DNA of 64,000 bases from Hallella seregens ATCC 51272 (GTDB lineage Bacteria > Bacteroidota > Bacteroidia > Bacteroidales > Bacteroidaceae). The notes under the pieces were generated by a model that saw nothing but the letters and a program-made list of their open reading frames with translations, made no database searches and was not told the origin of the DNA. The translations under genes were made by a program, and so were the position numbers. Where the stretch lies: the NCBI RefSeq assembly GCF_000518545.1, contig NZ_JADU01000001.1, forward strand, positions 248,001 to 312,000. Direction: 5' to 3'. Of the stretch, positions 34,031-44,986 are shown piece after piece. How positions within the stretch are numbered: the first letter of the stretch is position 1; each line of letters opens with the position of its first letter.

Positions 34031-34414
34031 ATGTTCTTACTCATCCTTTCAATCCTGTTTTTAGGCCTCTTCGCGGCCGTGCTCGGGCTCGTCTCCCAGC
34101 GGCGCAACGGCGAAGAACCCATCGTGAAAGCAGCGGGCGACTGCGCCAGCTGCGACGGCTCCGGCGACAAGTGCGAGCAGGTGTGCATGATGGAAGCGGC
34201 CACCCGCGAGGTGGAATACTTCGACGACGAGGAGCTCGATGCCTATCGCGGGCGGCCGTCTGACGGCTACACGGAGGAAGAGACCGGGCTGTTTGCCGAG
34301 GTGCTGGAGACGCTACGCCCCGAGGAGGTGAAGGCCTGGAACCGCAGTCTCATCCTGCGCGGCATCAACATGCCCGATGGCATCAAGGACGAATATGTGC
34401 AGCTGGCCGGCTGA
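34031..34414 (+). CDS. small membrane-anchored conserved Bacteroidota protein (often labelled phospholipase)
   Basis: A 127-residue protein with one N-terminal helix (MFLLILSILFLGLFAAVLGL) and a cytoplasmic or periplasmic domain with four Cys (DCASCDGSGDKCEQVCMM), an acidic stretch (EVEYFDDEELDAYRGR) and the conserved ending LRPEEVKAWNRSLILRGINM PDGIKDEY. Homologues follow aroA in many Bacteroidota and carry the unproven label phospholipase; no lipase motif is visible. The start at 34031 is chosen because it directly precedes the helix; an in-frame ATG at 33938 overlapping the aroA stop would add 31 residues. Confidence 0.75.
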   Translation: MFLLILSILFLGLFAAVLGLVSQRRNGEEPIVKAAGDCASCDGSGDKCEQVCMMEAATREVEYFDDEELDAYRGRPSDGYTEEETGLFAEVLETLRPEEVKAWNRSLILRGINMPDGIKDEYVQLAG

Positions 34415-34499
34415 CGGCGGGGCAGGGGAGTGCGGCAATATGCAGCGCAACCGTGCCGGCGCATGCAATAATCGGGCCGCCGAGGAGTTATATTAACAA

Positions 34500-37400
34500 T
34501 TGAGAATTGAACGACACCTACTTTTTCTGGCCGTGGCAGGCGTAGTCCTGGCATTGGCCGGCTGTTCCACCGAGAAGAATACGGCAAAGTCTCGGTGGTG
34601 GCACTCGTTCAATGCCCGATACAACACCTATTATAATGGTACGCTGGCCTACATAGACGGCTCGCTGGCCAAGGAAAACGGCAACCAGGATGACTACACA
34701 GAGCTCATCCCGCTCTACACCGTGGCCAACAAAAAGAGCCGCGAACTGGGCAAGAGCAGCTTTGACAAGGCCATCGAGAAGGCCGAGAAAGCCATCAAGC
34801 TGCACTCCATCAAGCGTCGGCCGGAGTGGAACAAGCAACGCCGCAAGACCGAGCGCGACCTGGAATGGCTCGGTCGCAAGGAGTACAATCCCTTTCTTTG
34901 GAAGGCCTGGATGCTCATGGGCCGCTCGCAATTTTTCAAGGGCGACTTCGACGGCGCCTCCTCCACTTTCAGCTACATGAGCCGACTCTACGAGACGCAA
35001 CCCGCCATTTATGGCCGGGCAAGGGCTTGGCTGGCCAAGGCTTACATCGAGAACGGGTTCCTCTACGATGCCGAAGACGTGATTCGCAACATGGAACGCG
35101 ACTCCATTCACTGGCGCGCACAGAAAGAATGGGACTATACCTATGCCGACTATTACATCCATACGGGCGACTATGCCCGGGCCATCCCCTATCTGCGCAA
35201 GGTCATCAGGCACGAGATGCGCCGGCGGCAGAAGGCGCGCGAGTGCTATCTGCTGGGCCAGTTGGAGGCGGCGTTGGGCCACGACGAACAGGCCTACCGC
35301 GCCTTTCAGCGCGTCATTCGGCTGAACCCGCCCTACCAGTTGGAGTTCAACGCCCGCATTGCGCAGACCGAGGTGATGGCCGGACGGCAGGCCCGCAAGA
35401 TGGTGGGCAAGCTGAAACGCATGGCTGCTTCGGACAACAACAAGGACTATCTGGACCAGGTGTACTATGCCATCGGCAACATCTATCTGGCCCAGGGCGA
35501 CACCGCCCAGGCCATATCCAACTACGAGAGGGGCAACACCAAGGCCACGCGCGGCGGCATAGAGAAAGGTGTGCTGCTGTTGCGGTTGGGCGACCTCTAC
35601 TGGACGCAGGAGAAATATGCCGATGCCCAGCGCTGCTACGGCGAGGCCATCGGTCTGCTCGACAAGGAGCGGCCCGACTACGGGCAGCTTTCCCACCGAT
35701 CAAAGGTGCTCGACGAGCTGGTGCCCTACACCGAGGCTGTGCACCTGCAAGACTCGCTGCAGTCGCTGGCCCGCATGGACGAGAAAGACCGCAACGCCGC
35801 CATCGACCGCACCATCGAGGCTCTGAAGAAGAAGGAAAGGGAGGAACGCAACAAGCTGGCCGAGCAGGAGGTGCAGCAAGTGCAGCAGCGCAATGGTGGC
35901 ATGGGCGGCATGAGCCGTACGCCCAACCGTCCCGTCGTGGGTGGACAACAGGGTGGCGGCTGGTATTTCTACAACCAGCTGGCCGTGCAGCAGGGCAAGC
36001 AGCAGTTCCAGAGACTGTGGGGCAAGCGCGAGAACGTGGACAACTGGCAGCGCAACAACAAGACCGTGGTGGCCGGGCTGGGCTTTGACGACGGGGCGGC
36101 CGCCATGACCGACGCGCAGCGCGACTCCATGCTGCAGGCACAGGCCGTGCAGGACTCGCTGGCGCAGGTGCAGGACACCGCACGGAACAACCCTCACAAA
36201 CGCGAATACTACCTGGCCCAGATTCCCTTCACCGAGGAGCAGCGGCAGGCCAGCAACCTCATCATCATGGACGGACTGTTCAACAGCGCAGTCATCTTCA
36301 AGGACAAGCTCGACAACCTGCCGCTCAGCGAGAAAGCCTTTGCGCGACTCACCGCCCAGTATCCCGACTACGAAAAGATGGACGAGGCCTGTTACCACCT
36401 CTTCCTGCTCTATGCTCGCCAGGGCCGGATGGACCGGGCCAACGGCTACGTGGACTCGCTGCGGGCGCGCTGGCCAGAGAGCCAGTGGACGCAGATTCTC
36501 ACCGACCCCTATTTCGTGCAGAATGCGCGCGAGGGCGTTCATGTCGAAGATTCGCTCTATGCGGCCACCTATGCGGCCTTCAAGGCCGACCGCCTGGCCG
36601 AGGTGGCGGCCAATACCGGGCTCTCCGAGACGCGTTTTCCCTTGGGGGCCAACCGCGACAAATTCCTCTTCATCGGCGGGTTGAGCAAACTCAACAACGG
36701 GCAGGGCGAAGCCTGTGTGGCCGACATGAAGACGCTCGTGGAGAAATATCCGCAGAGCGAGCTGGCCGAAATGGCCGGCATGATAGTCAATGGAGTGAAG
36801 CAGGGACGGCGGCTGCATGGCGGCAAGTTCGACCTGGGCAACGTGTGGCAGCGGCGCAGCGTGGTGCTGGCCGACAGCGACTCGCTGCAGGCCCGGCGGC
36901 TGAGCAACGAGCGCAATGCCAACTTTGTGTTCATGCTCGTCTATCAGCCCGACTCCCTGAACCAGAACAAGCTGCTCTTTGAACTGGCCCGTTACAACTT
37001 CGCCAGCTATCTCGTTCGCAACTTCGACATCAGTGTCGAGGAGGCCGACGGCGTGGATCGCATGGTGGTTTCCGGCTTCCGCAACTATGACGAGGCCCTG
37101 CAATATGCCCACCGGCTGCTGGCTCAGGAGAGTGTGGTGCGGCAGATGGGCAAGGCGCGCCCCGTCATCATCAGCGAAGAAAACCTGCCCCTGCTCGGTA
37201 CCAACTTCAGCTACGACGAGTACAGCAGGTTCTACAACAAGCATTTTGCTCCGCTGAAGATCTCCACTTTCCATCTGCTCACCGAGCCGGCCGAGGTCGT
37301 CACGCAGCCTACGCCCGAGACCGCGCAGCCCGTCACCGAGCGCGACATCGACGAATACCTGAACACCACCACCGTGGTGGCCCCTGACGAGCCCGCGGTG

Positions 37401-37997
37401 CCGGCCGAAACAGAGATTCCCATGGAGGAAGAGGCCCGGCCGCAGGCTGCCGGAACCACCATTCTCCCGCCCGATGAGCCGGCCCGGCAGCCGGCCGGGA
37501 CGACCGTGGTGCCGGTGGAACAGTCTGTGCCCCCGGTGGCCAAGCCCGTGGCGCCCGAGCCCAGGCAGGCCGTTCCGGCTGCAAAGCCCGCGGTGCCCGC
37601 CGCTAAACCTGCTGTTCCTGCTGCCAAACCTGTGGTCTCCACGCCCACGCCCGCAGCGAAAGAACCGGCCTCAGTGCCTGTGCCCGCCGTGAAGCGTGTG
37701 CAGCCCACGTTGAGCAATGGAGCCGACGTGATACTGGACGACGACGAGCCGTCGCCCGCACCCGTCACGACAACCGGCACCACCGTGCCGCAGACACCTG
37801 CAACCCAGGTGCCCGCAGGGGCCAAGCCCCAGTCTTCCGGGCGTGTTCCTGCCCCTGCAAACCGCCAGCCGGCGGGCAAGACTCCGGCCGCCAAGCCCGA
37901 TGCACCGCAGCCGAAGACCGAGACACCCAAGGAAACTAGGAAGGAGAACAAGACCTTCGACCTGGAAGATGAGTATTATGACTTAGAAGGATTCTAA
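34500..37997 (+). CDS. porW: T9SS-associated TPR lipoprotein, PorW/SprE-like
   Basis: An 1165-residue lipoprotein (lipobox ALAGC, Cys22) beginning with a TTG codon; no ATG lies nearby and the signal peptide starts right at it. The opening STEKNTAKSRWWHSFNARYN and the following YYNGTLAYIDG are characteristic of SprE/PorW, the TPR lipoproteins needed for type IX secretion. Many TPR-like helical repeats follow to about residue 900. The last about 230 residues are a Pro/Ala/Thr-rich tail with tandem PAAKPAV-type units (around 37570-37640), ending in an acidic TFDLEDEYYDLEGF. The next gene, 2 bases downstream, is porX, another T9SS component. Confidence 0.85.
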   Translation: MRIERHLLFLAVAGVVLALAGCSTEKNTAKSRWWHSFNARYNTYYNGTLAYIDGSLAKENGNQDDYTELIPLYTVANKKSRELGKSSFDKAIEKAEKAIKLHSIKRRPEWNKQRRKTERDLEWLGRKEYNPFLWKAWMLMGRSQFFKGDFDGASSTFSYMSRLYETQPAIYGRARAWLAKAYIENGFLYDAEDVIRNMERDSIHWRAQKEWDYTYADYYIHTGDYARAIPYLRKVIRHEMRRRQKARECYLLGQLEAALGHDEQAYRAFQRVIRLNPPYQLEFNARIAQTEVMAGRQARKMVGKLKRMAASDNNKDYLDQVYYAIGNIYLAQGDTAQAISNYERGNTKATRGGIEKGVLLLRLGDLYWTQEKYADAQRCYGEAIGLLDKERPDYGQLSHRSKVLDELVPYTEAVHLQDSLQSLARMDEKDRNAAIDRTIEALKKKEREERNKLAEQEVQQVQQRNGGMGGMSRTPNRPVVGGQQGGGWYFYNQLAVQQGKQQFQRLWGKRENVDNWQRNNKTVVAGLGFDDGAAAMTDAQRDSMLQAQAVQDSLAQVQDTARNNPHKREYYLAQIPFTEEQRQASNLIIMDGLFNSAVIFKDKLDNLPLSEKAFARLTAQYPDYEKMDEACYHLFLLYARQGRMDRANGYVDSLRARWPESQWTQILTDPYFVQNAREGVHVEDSLYAATYAAFKADRLAEVAANTGLSETRFPLGANRDKFLFIGGLSKLNNGQGEACVADMKTLVEKYPQSELAEMAGMIVNGVKQGRRLHGGKFDLGNVWQRRSVVLADSDSLQARRLSNERNANFVFMLVYQPDSLNQNKLLFELARYNFASYLVRNFDISVEEADGVDRMVVSGFRNYDEALQYAHRLLAQESVVRQMGKARPVIISEENLPLLGTNFSYDEYSRFYNKHFAPLKISTFHLLTEPAEVVTQPTPETAQPVTERDIDEYLNTTTVVAPDEPAVPAETEIPMEEEARPQAAGTTILPPDEPARQPAGTTVVPVEQSVPPVAKPVAPEPRQAVPAAKPAVPAAKPAVPAAKPVVSTPTPAAKEPASVPVPAVKRVQPTLSNGADVILDDDEPSPAPVTTTGTTVPQTPATQVPAGAKPQSSGRVPAPANRQPAGKTPAAKPDAPQPKTETPKETRKENKTFDLEDEYYDLEGF

Positions 37998-37999
37998 AG

Positions 38000-39574
38000 A
38001 TGAACAACGGATTTGTATTGTGGGTAGATGACGAAATCGAGCTGTTGAAGGCTCACATCATCTTCCTAGAGAAGAAAGGATACGAAGTTGTCACCGTGAA
38101 CAATGGGGCCGACGCCATCGAGGAGTGCCGCCAGCACACGTTCGACCTGGTTATGCTCGACGAGATGATGCCGGGACTCTCCGGCCTGGAGACGCTGCAA
38201 CGCATCAAGGAAATACAGCCGCAGACCCCCGTGGTGATGGTGACCAAGAGCGAGGAAGAGAACATCATGGACCAAGCCATCGGTTCCAAGATAGCCGATT
38301 ACCTCATCAAACCCGTGAATCCCAGCCAGATTCTCCTCACGCTGAAGAAGAACATCCACAGCAAGGAGATAGTGACCGAGGTGATGCAGAGCAGCTATCA
38401 GCAGGAGTATCAGCAGCTGGCTATGCGGATTGCCGGTTGCAAGGACTACAAAGACTGGATGGAAGTGTACCGCCGTCTGGTGCACTGGGAGGTGGAACTC
38501 AGTGCTGCCGACAGCCAGATGACCGAGATGTTGCAGATGCAGAAAGAGGAAGCCAACCTGGGATTTGCCAAGTATGTGCGCAACAACTACATGGCTTGGG
38601 TGGATCCGGAACAGGCCGCGCCCCTCCGGGCCGGCGGCTCCCGTCCGCTCATGAGCCCCGACATCTTCAAGGAGCGCATCTTTCCGGCACTCGGTCAGGG
38701 CGACAAGGTGTTTCTCATCGTCATAGACAACTTCCGCTGGGACCAGTGGCGCGTCCTGGCTCAAGAGATTGGAGACCAGTTCGACATTGAGGAAGAGATG
38801 TACATGAGCATCCTGCCCACGGCTACGCAATACGCCCGCAATGCCATCTTCAGCGGGCTCATGCCCAGCAAGATAGCCCGGATGTTTCCCGACCTGTGGG
38901 TCGATGAGGACGAGGAGGAGGGCAAGAACCTGAACGAGGAGCCGCTGATTCGCACCCAAATAGAACGCTATCGCCGTCACGAACGGTTCAGTTATCACAA
39001 GATCAACGACTCCGTCGGGGGCGATCGGCTGCTTCAACAGTACAACGGACTCCGTGGCAATGACCTGAACGTGGTCGTCATCAACTTCATCGATATGCTC
39101 TCTCATGCCCGCACCGAATCGAAAATGGTGCGCGAACTGGCCAACAACGAGAGCGCTTATCGCAGCATCACGTTGAGCTGGTTCCGCCATTCGGTGCTGG
39201 CCGAGCTGTTCAGGCGGCTGTCGCAAAGCGACTATAAGGTCATCCTCACCACCGACCACGGCTCCATCCGGGCCTCCAAGCCCATCAAGATCATTGGCGA
39301 CCGCAACACCAATACCAACCTGCGCTACAAGCTCGGCAAGAACTTGAGCTACAATCCCAAGGAGGTGTTTGTGGTCAAGGACCCGGCCAAGGCGCAGCTG
39401 CCATCGCCCAATGTGAGCACGAGCTACGTGTTTGCCACTGGCGATGCGTTCTTTGCCTACCCCAACAACTACAACTATTATGTGTCCTATTACAAGGACA
39501 CGTTCCAGCATGGCGGCATTTCGATGGAGGAGATGATGGTGCCGCTGGTGACGCTGAAGCCGCGGCGACGCTGA
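38000..39574 (+). CDS. porX: PorX: response regulator with PglZ-type phosphatase domain
   Basis: A 524-residue protein. Residues 1-120 are a receiver domain with acidic pair D10-D11, phospho-acceptor D54 (VMLDEMMPG) and a conserved Lys in VMVTKSEEE. A linker helix region (about 120-200) leads to a PglZ/alkaline-phosphatase-like domain (FLIVIDNFRWDQWRVLAQEI, SILPTATQYARNAIFSGLMP, ILTTDHGSIRASKPIK). PorX, with the kinase PorY and sigma factor SigP, controls T9SS genes in Porphyromonas. PorY is not in the window. Directly downstream of porW, hence probably one operon. Confidence 0.95.
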   Translation: MNNGFVLWVDDEIELLKAHIIFLEKKGYEVVTVNNGADAIEECRQHTFDLVMLDEMMPGLSGLETLQRIKEIQPQTPVVMVTKSEEENIMDQAIGSKIADYLIKPVNPSQILLTLKKNIHSKEIVTEVMQSSYQQEYQQLAMRIAGCKDYKDWMEVYRRLVHWEVELSAADSQMTEMLQMQKEEANLGFAKYVRNNYMAWVDPEQAAPLRAGGSRPLMSPDIFKERIFPALGQGDKVFLIVIDNFRWDQWRVLAQEIGDQFDIEEEMYMSILPTATQYARNAIFSGLMPSKIARMFPDLWVDEDEEEGKNLNEEPLIRTQIERYRRHERFSYHKINDSVGGDRLLQQYNGLRGNDLNVVVINFIDMLSHARTESKMVRELANNESAYRSITLSWFRHSVLAELFRRLSQSDYKVILTTDHGSIRASKPIKIIGDRNTNTNLRYKLGKNLSYNPKEVFVVKDPAKAQLPSPNVSTSYVFATGDAFFAYPNNYNYYVSYYKDTFQHGGISMEEMMVPLVTLKPRRR

Positions 39575-39660
39575 CCGCACACGGAATCCTGTGCTGTGGA
39601 CGGCCGTTGCCGCAGGGGTGTTGCGGCGGCATGGAAAAAGGATGAGGAGGGATTGGCGGC

Positions 39661-40371
39661 CTAAGCCCGCTTGCTCCAAAGGTTGACGCCCACGGAGAGG
39701 GCGACATACCACGCAATAATCACGGCAAAGGCCGAGATTTGAAAAATGGCCAGTAGCGGGAGGCAGGAGAGCAGGAACACGTATTTCACCTCATTGCCCC
39801 GCCAGCCCCAGTGCTTGAACTTGAGGGCAAACATGGGAATCTCGGCCACAAGCAGCCAGCAACTCACCAGCATGAGTGCCAACAAGGCCACCGACATCCA
39901 GGGCGAACTCTCCAGCACCTCGTGACCACCTACGATGAGCGACCCCCAGAACAGGGCGTTGGCCGGGGTGGGCAGACCGATGAAACCCATGGACTGACGC
40001 TCGTCCAGATTGAACTTGGCCAGGCGCAGGGCCGAGAAAGCAGCCATGATGTAGGCCGCGAATGCCACGTAGTCGGACACCGGCTGCAGGAACGAGGGGT
40101 AGTCCATCACGAGCAATTGCGAAAAGAGAATGGTGGAGGGAGCCACGCCGAAAGTCACGTCGTCGGCCAGAGAATCGAGTTCTTTGCCGATGGGCGACGA
40201 CACATGGAGCAGACGTGCGCTCATGCCGTCGAAGAAATCAAATACGGCACCAATGACGATCCACAGGAGGGCCAGCGTGGGCTCATGGAAAAAGGCGAAA
40301 CAAGTAGCGATGCAACCCGAGACGAGGTTGCAGCAGGTGATGGTGTTGGGAATGTGTTTCTTGATGCTCAT
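39661..40371 (-). CDS. pssA: CDP-diacylglycerol-serine O-phosphatidyltransferase
   Basis: A 236-residue membrane enzyme from the ATG at 40371 (MSIKKHIPNTITCCNLVSGC); the open frame further upstream overlaps psd and is not used. It carries the CDP-alcohol phosphotransferase signature as DFFDGMSARLLHVSSPIGKE followed by LDSLAD (D..DG..AR...G...D...D). It makes phosphatidylserine from CDP-diacylglycerol and serine at the inner membrane. It follows psd with a 26-base gap, giving the complete route to phosphatidylethanolamine in one operon. Confidence 0.95.
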   Translation of the reverse strand: MSIKKHIPNTITCCNLVSGCIATCFAFFHEPTLALLWIVIGAVFDFFDGMSARLLHVSSPIGKELDSLADDVTFGVAPSTILFSQLLVMDYPSFLQPVSDYVAFAAYIMAAFSALRLAKFNLDERQSMGFIGLPTPANALFWGSLIVGGHEVLESSPWMSVALLALMLVSCWLLVAEIPMFALKFKHWGWRGNEVKYVFLLSCLPLLAIFQISAFAVIIAWYVALSVGVNLWSKRA

Positions 40372-40397
40372 GGCAGTTGCCTTGAAAGTTGCAGTCG

Positions 40398-41090
40398 CTA
40401 TTTCAGCTTGGCAATGATGGTCTGGTCGCCCGTGGTCTTCTGCCCCATCTTGACGCATACCTCAGTGCCAATGGGCAGAAAGACATCCACCCGCGAGCCC
40501 AGCTTGATGAAGCCCAGGTGCTCATCGATGTAGCAGTCCTCGCCTTCCTTGGCATAAGTGACGATGCGGCGGGCCATGGCACCAGCAATCTGGCGGCAGA
40601 GGATGTCCTCGCCGTCGTCGGTGGTTATCATGATGTCGGCGCGCTCGTTCTCCTCGCTGGCCTTGGGCAGCCATGCTTTGTGGTAGTTGCCGTCCTGGTG
40701 GCGCACGAATTTCACCTTGCCGTCTACGGGGAACCAGTTGGCATGCACGTTGAACAGGCTCATGAAAATGCTAATCATCAGCCGGCGGTCGTGGAAATAT
40801 TCGTTCTCCTCGACCTCCTCGATCACCACCACGCGCCCGTCGGCGGGGGCCACGACCAGCTTGTCGGTATCCTCCACATTGAGGTATCGGATGGGACATT
40901 GATAGAAGTTGACGACGATGGCATAGGCTGTGCCGAAGACGACGGCAAAGGCCCAGAAAGGCCATTTGGTGTCGAATGCGTACCATAGACCGGCAGCTAT
41001 GACGATAAAAGAAAGAAGTCCGTAGAGCAATGTGTCTGTGCCCTCACGGTGTATACGGATTTTTTTAAGTTTCTTTATTCTTTTGCCCAT
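40398..41090 (-). CDS. psd: phosphatidylserine decarboxylase proenzyme
   Basis: A 230-residue enzyme from [20 protein letters not shown] (ATG at 41090); the frame continues upstream but the extension crosses the promoter. It is the short PSD type: N-terminal helices ([35 protein letters not shown]), [34 protein letters not shown] and the self-cleavage motif LGSR ([13 protein letters not shown]) that yields the pyruvoyl group. Decarboxylates phosphatidylserine to phosphatidylethanolamine. Operon with pssA. Confidence 0.95.
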   Translation of the reverse strand: MGKRIKKLKKIRIHREGTDTLLYGLLSFIVIAAGLWYAFDTKWPFWAFAVVFGTAYAIVVNFYQCPIRYLNVEDTDKLVVAPADGRVVVIEEVEENEYFHDRRLMISIFMSLFNVHANWFPVDGKVKFVRHQDGNYHKAWLPKASEENERADIMITTDDGEDILCRQIAGAMARRIVTYAKEGEDCYIDEHLGFIKLGSRVDVFLPIGTEVCVKMGQKTTGDQTIIAKLK

Positions 41091-41120
41091 GCTGAAAAAT
41101 AGGGTATGCTCAATCTGTTG

Positions 41121-41128
41121 CAAAGGTA
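41121..41128 (-). promoter_or_regulatory. Bacteroidota -7 box for psd-pssA
   Basis: Minus-strand TACCTTTG, exact TAnnTTTG match, 30 bases upstream of the psd start codon. Confidence 0.65.
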
Positions 41129-41192
41129 AAGGTTTTTTGTTTAAACCGCAAATTTTTCGCATGCTTCTTTTGGCCATATCGGTTTTTAGCGG

Positions 41193-41200
41193 TAACTTTA
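41193..41200 (+). promoter_or_regulatory. probable -7 box for dnaE
   Basis: TAACTTTA matches TAnnTTTG except for the last base; a TTTTGG at 41167-41172 gives plausible -33 spacing. The dnaE start codon is 21 bases downstream. Confidence 0.45.
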
Positions 41201-41221
41201 CCGCTCCAAAACGCTCAGAGA

Positions 41222-44200
41222 ATGGAAGATTTTGTGCATTTGCACGTACATACGCACTATTCGATACTCGATGGACAGTCTAAAGTGCCCTACTTGGTGG
41301 ACAAAGCCGTTAACGACGGCATGCGCGGCATGGCCATTACGGACCATGGCGTGATGTATGGCATCAAGGAATTTTCGGACTATTGCGCCTCGGTGAACAA
41401 GAGGCGCAAGGCTGAAGGGCTGGAGCCGTTCAAGCCCGTCTTCGGGTGCGAGATGTATGTGGCCCACCGTCGCAAGGAAGACAAGGACAAAAACGCCGGC
41501 GACAACTCCGGCTACCACCTTATCGTTTTGGCCAAAAACTATCGCGGTTACAAGAACTTGATTAAGTTGGTGAGCCGCTCGTGGGTGGACGGCTACTATT
41601 ACCGACCCCGTACCGACCGCGAGGATCTGGAGCGTTATCACGAGGGTTTGATAGTGTGCTCGGCGTGTATTGCCGGCGAAGTGCCTTCCAAGATCCTTAA
41701 AGGCGATATTGCCGGAGCGCGCGAGGCCTGCGAGTGGTACCATCGTGTGTTTGGCGACGACTACTATTTGGAGCTGCAGCGTCATGAGGTGAAAGACCCG
41801 TCGCTGCGTGCCAACCGGGAGGTGTTCCCCTTGCAGCAGAAAGCCAACAAGGTGCTCATTGAGTTTGCCCGTGAGTATGGCATCAAGCTCATGTGTTCCA
41901 ACGACTGCCACTTTGAAGACCAGGACACGGCCGAGGCCCACGACCACCTGCTCTGTCTCTCGACGGGCAAGGACCTTGACGACCCCTCACGACTGGTCTA
42001 TACCAAACAGGAGTGGTTCAAGACGCGTGCAGAGATGAACGAGGTGTTCGGCGACATGCCCGAAGTCATGGCCAACACGCTGGAAATACTCGACAAGGTG
42101 GAGACCTACAGCATCGACCACGGCCCCATCATGCCTTTCTTTCCCATTCCCGAGAGCTTTGGCACGGAGGAGGAGTGGCGCCGCCGCTTCTCGGAGCAAG
42201 ACCTCTATCATGAGTTCACCACCGACGAGAACGGCGAGCACCCGCTGCCTGAGGCCGAGGCCCAGGGCGTGATAGACCGACTCGGCGGCTACGATAGGAT
42301 ATACCGCATCAAGTTTGAGGCCGACTATCTGGCCAAGCTGGCCTACGACGGTGCACGCAAGTGTTATGGTGACCCCCTGCCCGAGAATGTGCGGGAACAC
42401 ATCAATTTTGAACTCCACGTGATGAAGACGATGGGTTTCCCGGGGTACTTCCTCATTGTGCAGGACTTTATCAATGCCGCGCGCAACGAGCTCGACGTGT
42501 GGGTGGGACCGGGCCGCGGCTCGGCCGCCGGCTCGGTGGTGGCCTACTGTCTGGGTATCACGAGGATTGATCCGCTCAAGTATGACCTGCTGTTCGAGCG
42601 TTTTCTGAACCCTGATCGCGTGAACCTGCCGGATATAGACACCGACTTTGACGACGACGGGCGCGGTCGTGTGCTGCGCTGGGTGATGGACAAGTATGGT
42701 GAAGAAAACTGTGCTCACATCATCACTTACGGCAGTATGGCCACCAAGAACTCCATTGCCGATGTGGCACGTGTGGAGCGGCTGCCGCTGGACAGGGCCA
42801 ACTTCCTGAAGAAAGCCATCCCCGACAGGTTGCCCGATGGCAAAAAGATGAACCTGTCCAATGCCATTGCCTATACGCCCGAGCTGCGCGAGGCCGAGGC
42901 TTCGGCCGATTCACGCGAACGTAACACCATCAAATATGCCAAGCAATTGGAGGGAACGGTGCGCGGTACGGGCATCCATGCCTGTGGTTTCATCATCTGC
43001 CGCAACCCTATCAGCGACTGGGTACCGGTGTCTACGGCCGACGACCCCGACTTCCCGGAGCTGAAGTGTGCCGTGACCCAGTACGACGGACACGTGATTG
43101 AGACCACCGGACTTATCAAGATGGACTTTCTCGGGCTCAAGACATTGTCGGAGCTCAAGGAGGCCTGCAAGGTAATCCGCAAGACCACGGGCGATGTCAT
43201 CGACATCGAGCATATCCCCATCGACGACGAGCTCACCTATCAGCTCTACCAACGGGGCCAGACTGTCGGCACCTTTCAGTTTGAGTCGCCGGGCATGCAG
43301 AAGTATCTTCGCGAGCTGCACCCCACGGTGTTCGAGGATCTGATAGCCATGAACGCCCTCTACCGACCGGGCCCCATGGACTATATTCCCGACTTCATCA
43401 GGCGCAAGAACGATCCCACACTGGTGACCTATGATATTCCCTGCATGGAGAAATATCTGAAAGACACCTATGGCATCACCGTTTATCAAGAGCAGGTGAT
43501 GCTGCTCTCACGTCAGCTGGCCAACTTCACCCGAGGAGAGAGTGACGCCCTGCGTAAGGCCATGGGCAAGAAGAAGAAGGCCATCGTTGATGCCATGAAG
43601 CCCAAATTCCTGAAACAAGGCGAGGCCAACGGTCACGACCCCAAGATTCTGGAAAAGATATGGAGCGACTGGGAGAAGTTTGCTTCCTATGCCTTCAACA
43701 AGTCGCATGCCACGTGCTACTCTTGGGTGGCTTACCAAACGGCTTATCTTAAGGCCCACTATCCGGCTGAATACATGGCCGCTCTGATGACGCGCCGTTT
43801 CTCGGTGATTACGGAAATTACCAAGCTCATGGAGGAATGCAAAGCCATGCACATACCTACACTGGGGCCCGACGTGAACGAGAGCTATGTGGAGTTTGGT
43901 GTGAACAAGAAAGGAGAGATACGCTTTGGGCTCTCGGCCATCAAGGGCATGGGAGCGGCCGCCGCCGAAGCCATCGTGCGCGAACGCGAAGCCAATGGAC
44001 CCTACAAGGATATTTACGATTTTGCCGAGCGGGTGAATCTGAAAGATGTGAACCGCAAGGCTTTCGAGAGTCTGGTCTTCAGCGGTGGCTTCGACTGTTT
44101 CGGGTTGATGCGCGAACAGTATATGGCTCCCAACCTGCGCGGGGAAGTGTTCCTTGACAGTCTGGTGCGCTTTGGGCAGCAATACCAGCAGGACAAGGCC

Positions 44201-44941
44201 GAGGCCGCCAATTCGCTCTTTGGCGGTATGGTGTCGGACATTCCTGTAGCTATGCCCCAGCCGGGGCAGGCCGAGCCTTGGAGCAGCATTGAGAAGCTGG
44301 GGCGCGAGCGTGACTTGGTGGGCATTTATCTGTCGGCACATCCGCTGGACGAGTTTGCCCTTATACTCAACAACCTGTGCAACACTTCTTGTCCAGAGGC
44401 TGGCAGCCGTGAGAACTATGAGGCCTTGTCGGCCCGTCAAGAGATTACTTTCGGCGGTATTGTGACCAATGTGAACCAGCGGTTCAACAAACGTGGCGAG
44501 CCTTTTGGTATCGTTACGGTAGAAGACTTTCATGGGCCGGGCGAGTTGGCGCTCTTCGGTGAAGAATGGGGTCGCTGGGGCAGCAGGCTGATCGAAGGTA
44601 GCTCGGTGTTTATTACAGCCAAGTGCGGCAAACGCTTTGCCAACAGCCAGAGCTACAGCATGACTATCCAGAACATCGAATATTTGCAAACCGTGAAAGA
44701 CGACCGCATCGAGCGGTTCACCATCAATGTGAAGAGCAAGACCATTGACGAGACCGTGGTGAACGACATTCTCTCGATGGTGGGCGGCAGTGTGGGCAAG
44801 ACCAGTCTCTACTTCAACATCAACGATGAGGAGAACAATACCAACGTGTTGCTCCATGCCCGCAACCGACAGATAGAGGTGGGAAAGAAGCTCGTGGAGT
44901 ATGTGGAGGAACATGAGAACATGAGCTATACTGTGAATTAA
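41222..44941 (+). CDS. dnaE: DNA polymerase III alpha subunit
   Basis: A 1239-residue replicative polymerase. The N-terminal PHP domain is clear ([27 protein letters not shown]). The catalytic palm motif with the metal-binding aspartates is [12 protein letters not shown] at about residues 469-480, preceded by [19 protein letters not shown]. Downstream are [22 protein letters not shown], the helix-hairpin-helix region ([20 protein letters not shown]) and an OB-fold ([20 protein letters not shown]). Length and order fit Bacteroidota DnaE. tsaE follows after 45 bases. Confidence 0.97.
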   Translation: MEDFVHLHVHTHYSILDGQSKVPYLVDKAVNDGMRGMAITDHGVMYGIKEFSDYCASVNKRRKAEGLEPFKPVFGCEMYVAHRRKEDKDKNAGDNSGYHLIVLAKNYRGYKNLIKLVSRSWVDGYYYRPRTDREDLERYHEGLIVCSACIAGEVPSKILKGDIAGAREACEWYHRVFGDDYYLELQRHEVKDPSLRANREVFPLQQKANKVLIEFAREYGIKLMCSNDCHFEDQDTAEAHDHLLCLSTGKDLDDPSRLVYTKQEWFKTRAEMNEVFGDMPEVMANTLEILDKVETYSIDHGPIMPFFPIPESFGTEEEWRRRFSEQDLYHEFTTDENGEHPLPEAEAQGVIDRLGGYDRIYRIKFEADYLAKLAYDGARKCYGDPLPENVREHINFELHVMKTMGFPGYFLIVQDFINAARNELDVWVGPGRGSAAGSVVAYCLGITRIDPLKYDLLFERFLNPDRVNLPDIDTDFDDDGRGRVLRWVMDKYGEENCAHIITYGSMATKNSIADVARVERLPLDRANFLKKAIPDRLPDGKKMNLSNAIAYTPELREAEASADSRERNTIKYAKQLEGTVRGTGIHACGFIICRNPISDWVPVSTADDPDFPELKCAVTQYDGHVIETTGLIKMDFLGLKTLSELKEACKVIRKTTGDVIDIEHIPIDDELTYQLYQRGQTVGTFQFESPGMQKYLRELHPTVFEDLIAMNALYRPGPMDYIPDFIRRKNDPTLVTYDIPCMEKYLKDTYGITVYQEQVMLLSRQLANFTRGESDALRKAMGKKKKAIVDAMKPKFLKQGEANGHDPKILEKIWSDWEKFASYAFNKSHATCYSWVAYQTAYLKAHYPAEYMAALMTRRFSVITEITKLMEECKAMHIPTLGPDVNESYVEFGVNKKGEIRFGLSAIKGMGAAAAEAIVREREANGPYKDIYDFAERVNLKDVNRKAFESLVFSGGFDCFGLMREQYMAPNLRGEVFLDSLVRFGQQYQQDKAEAANSLFGGMVSDIPVAMPQPGQAEPWSSIEKLGRERDLVGIYLSAHPLDEFALILNNLCNTSCPEAGSRENYEALSARQEITFGGIVTNVNQRFNKRGEPFGIVTVEDFHGPGELALFGEEWGRWGSRLIEGSSVFITAKCGKRFANSQSYSMTIQNIEYLQTVKDDRIERFTINVKSKTIDETVVNDILSMVGGSVGKTSLYFNINDEENNTNVLLHARNRQIEVGKKLVEYVEEHENMSYTVN

Positions 44942-44986
44942 GTACTGCGCAGGACGAACGCAAAAATTAAAATATACTATTTAAGC

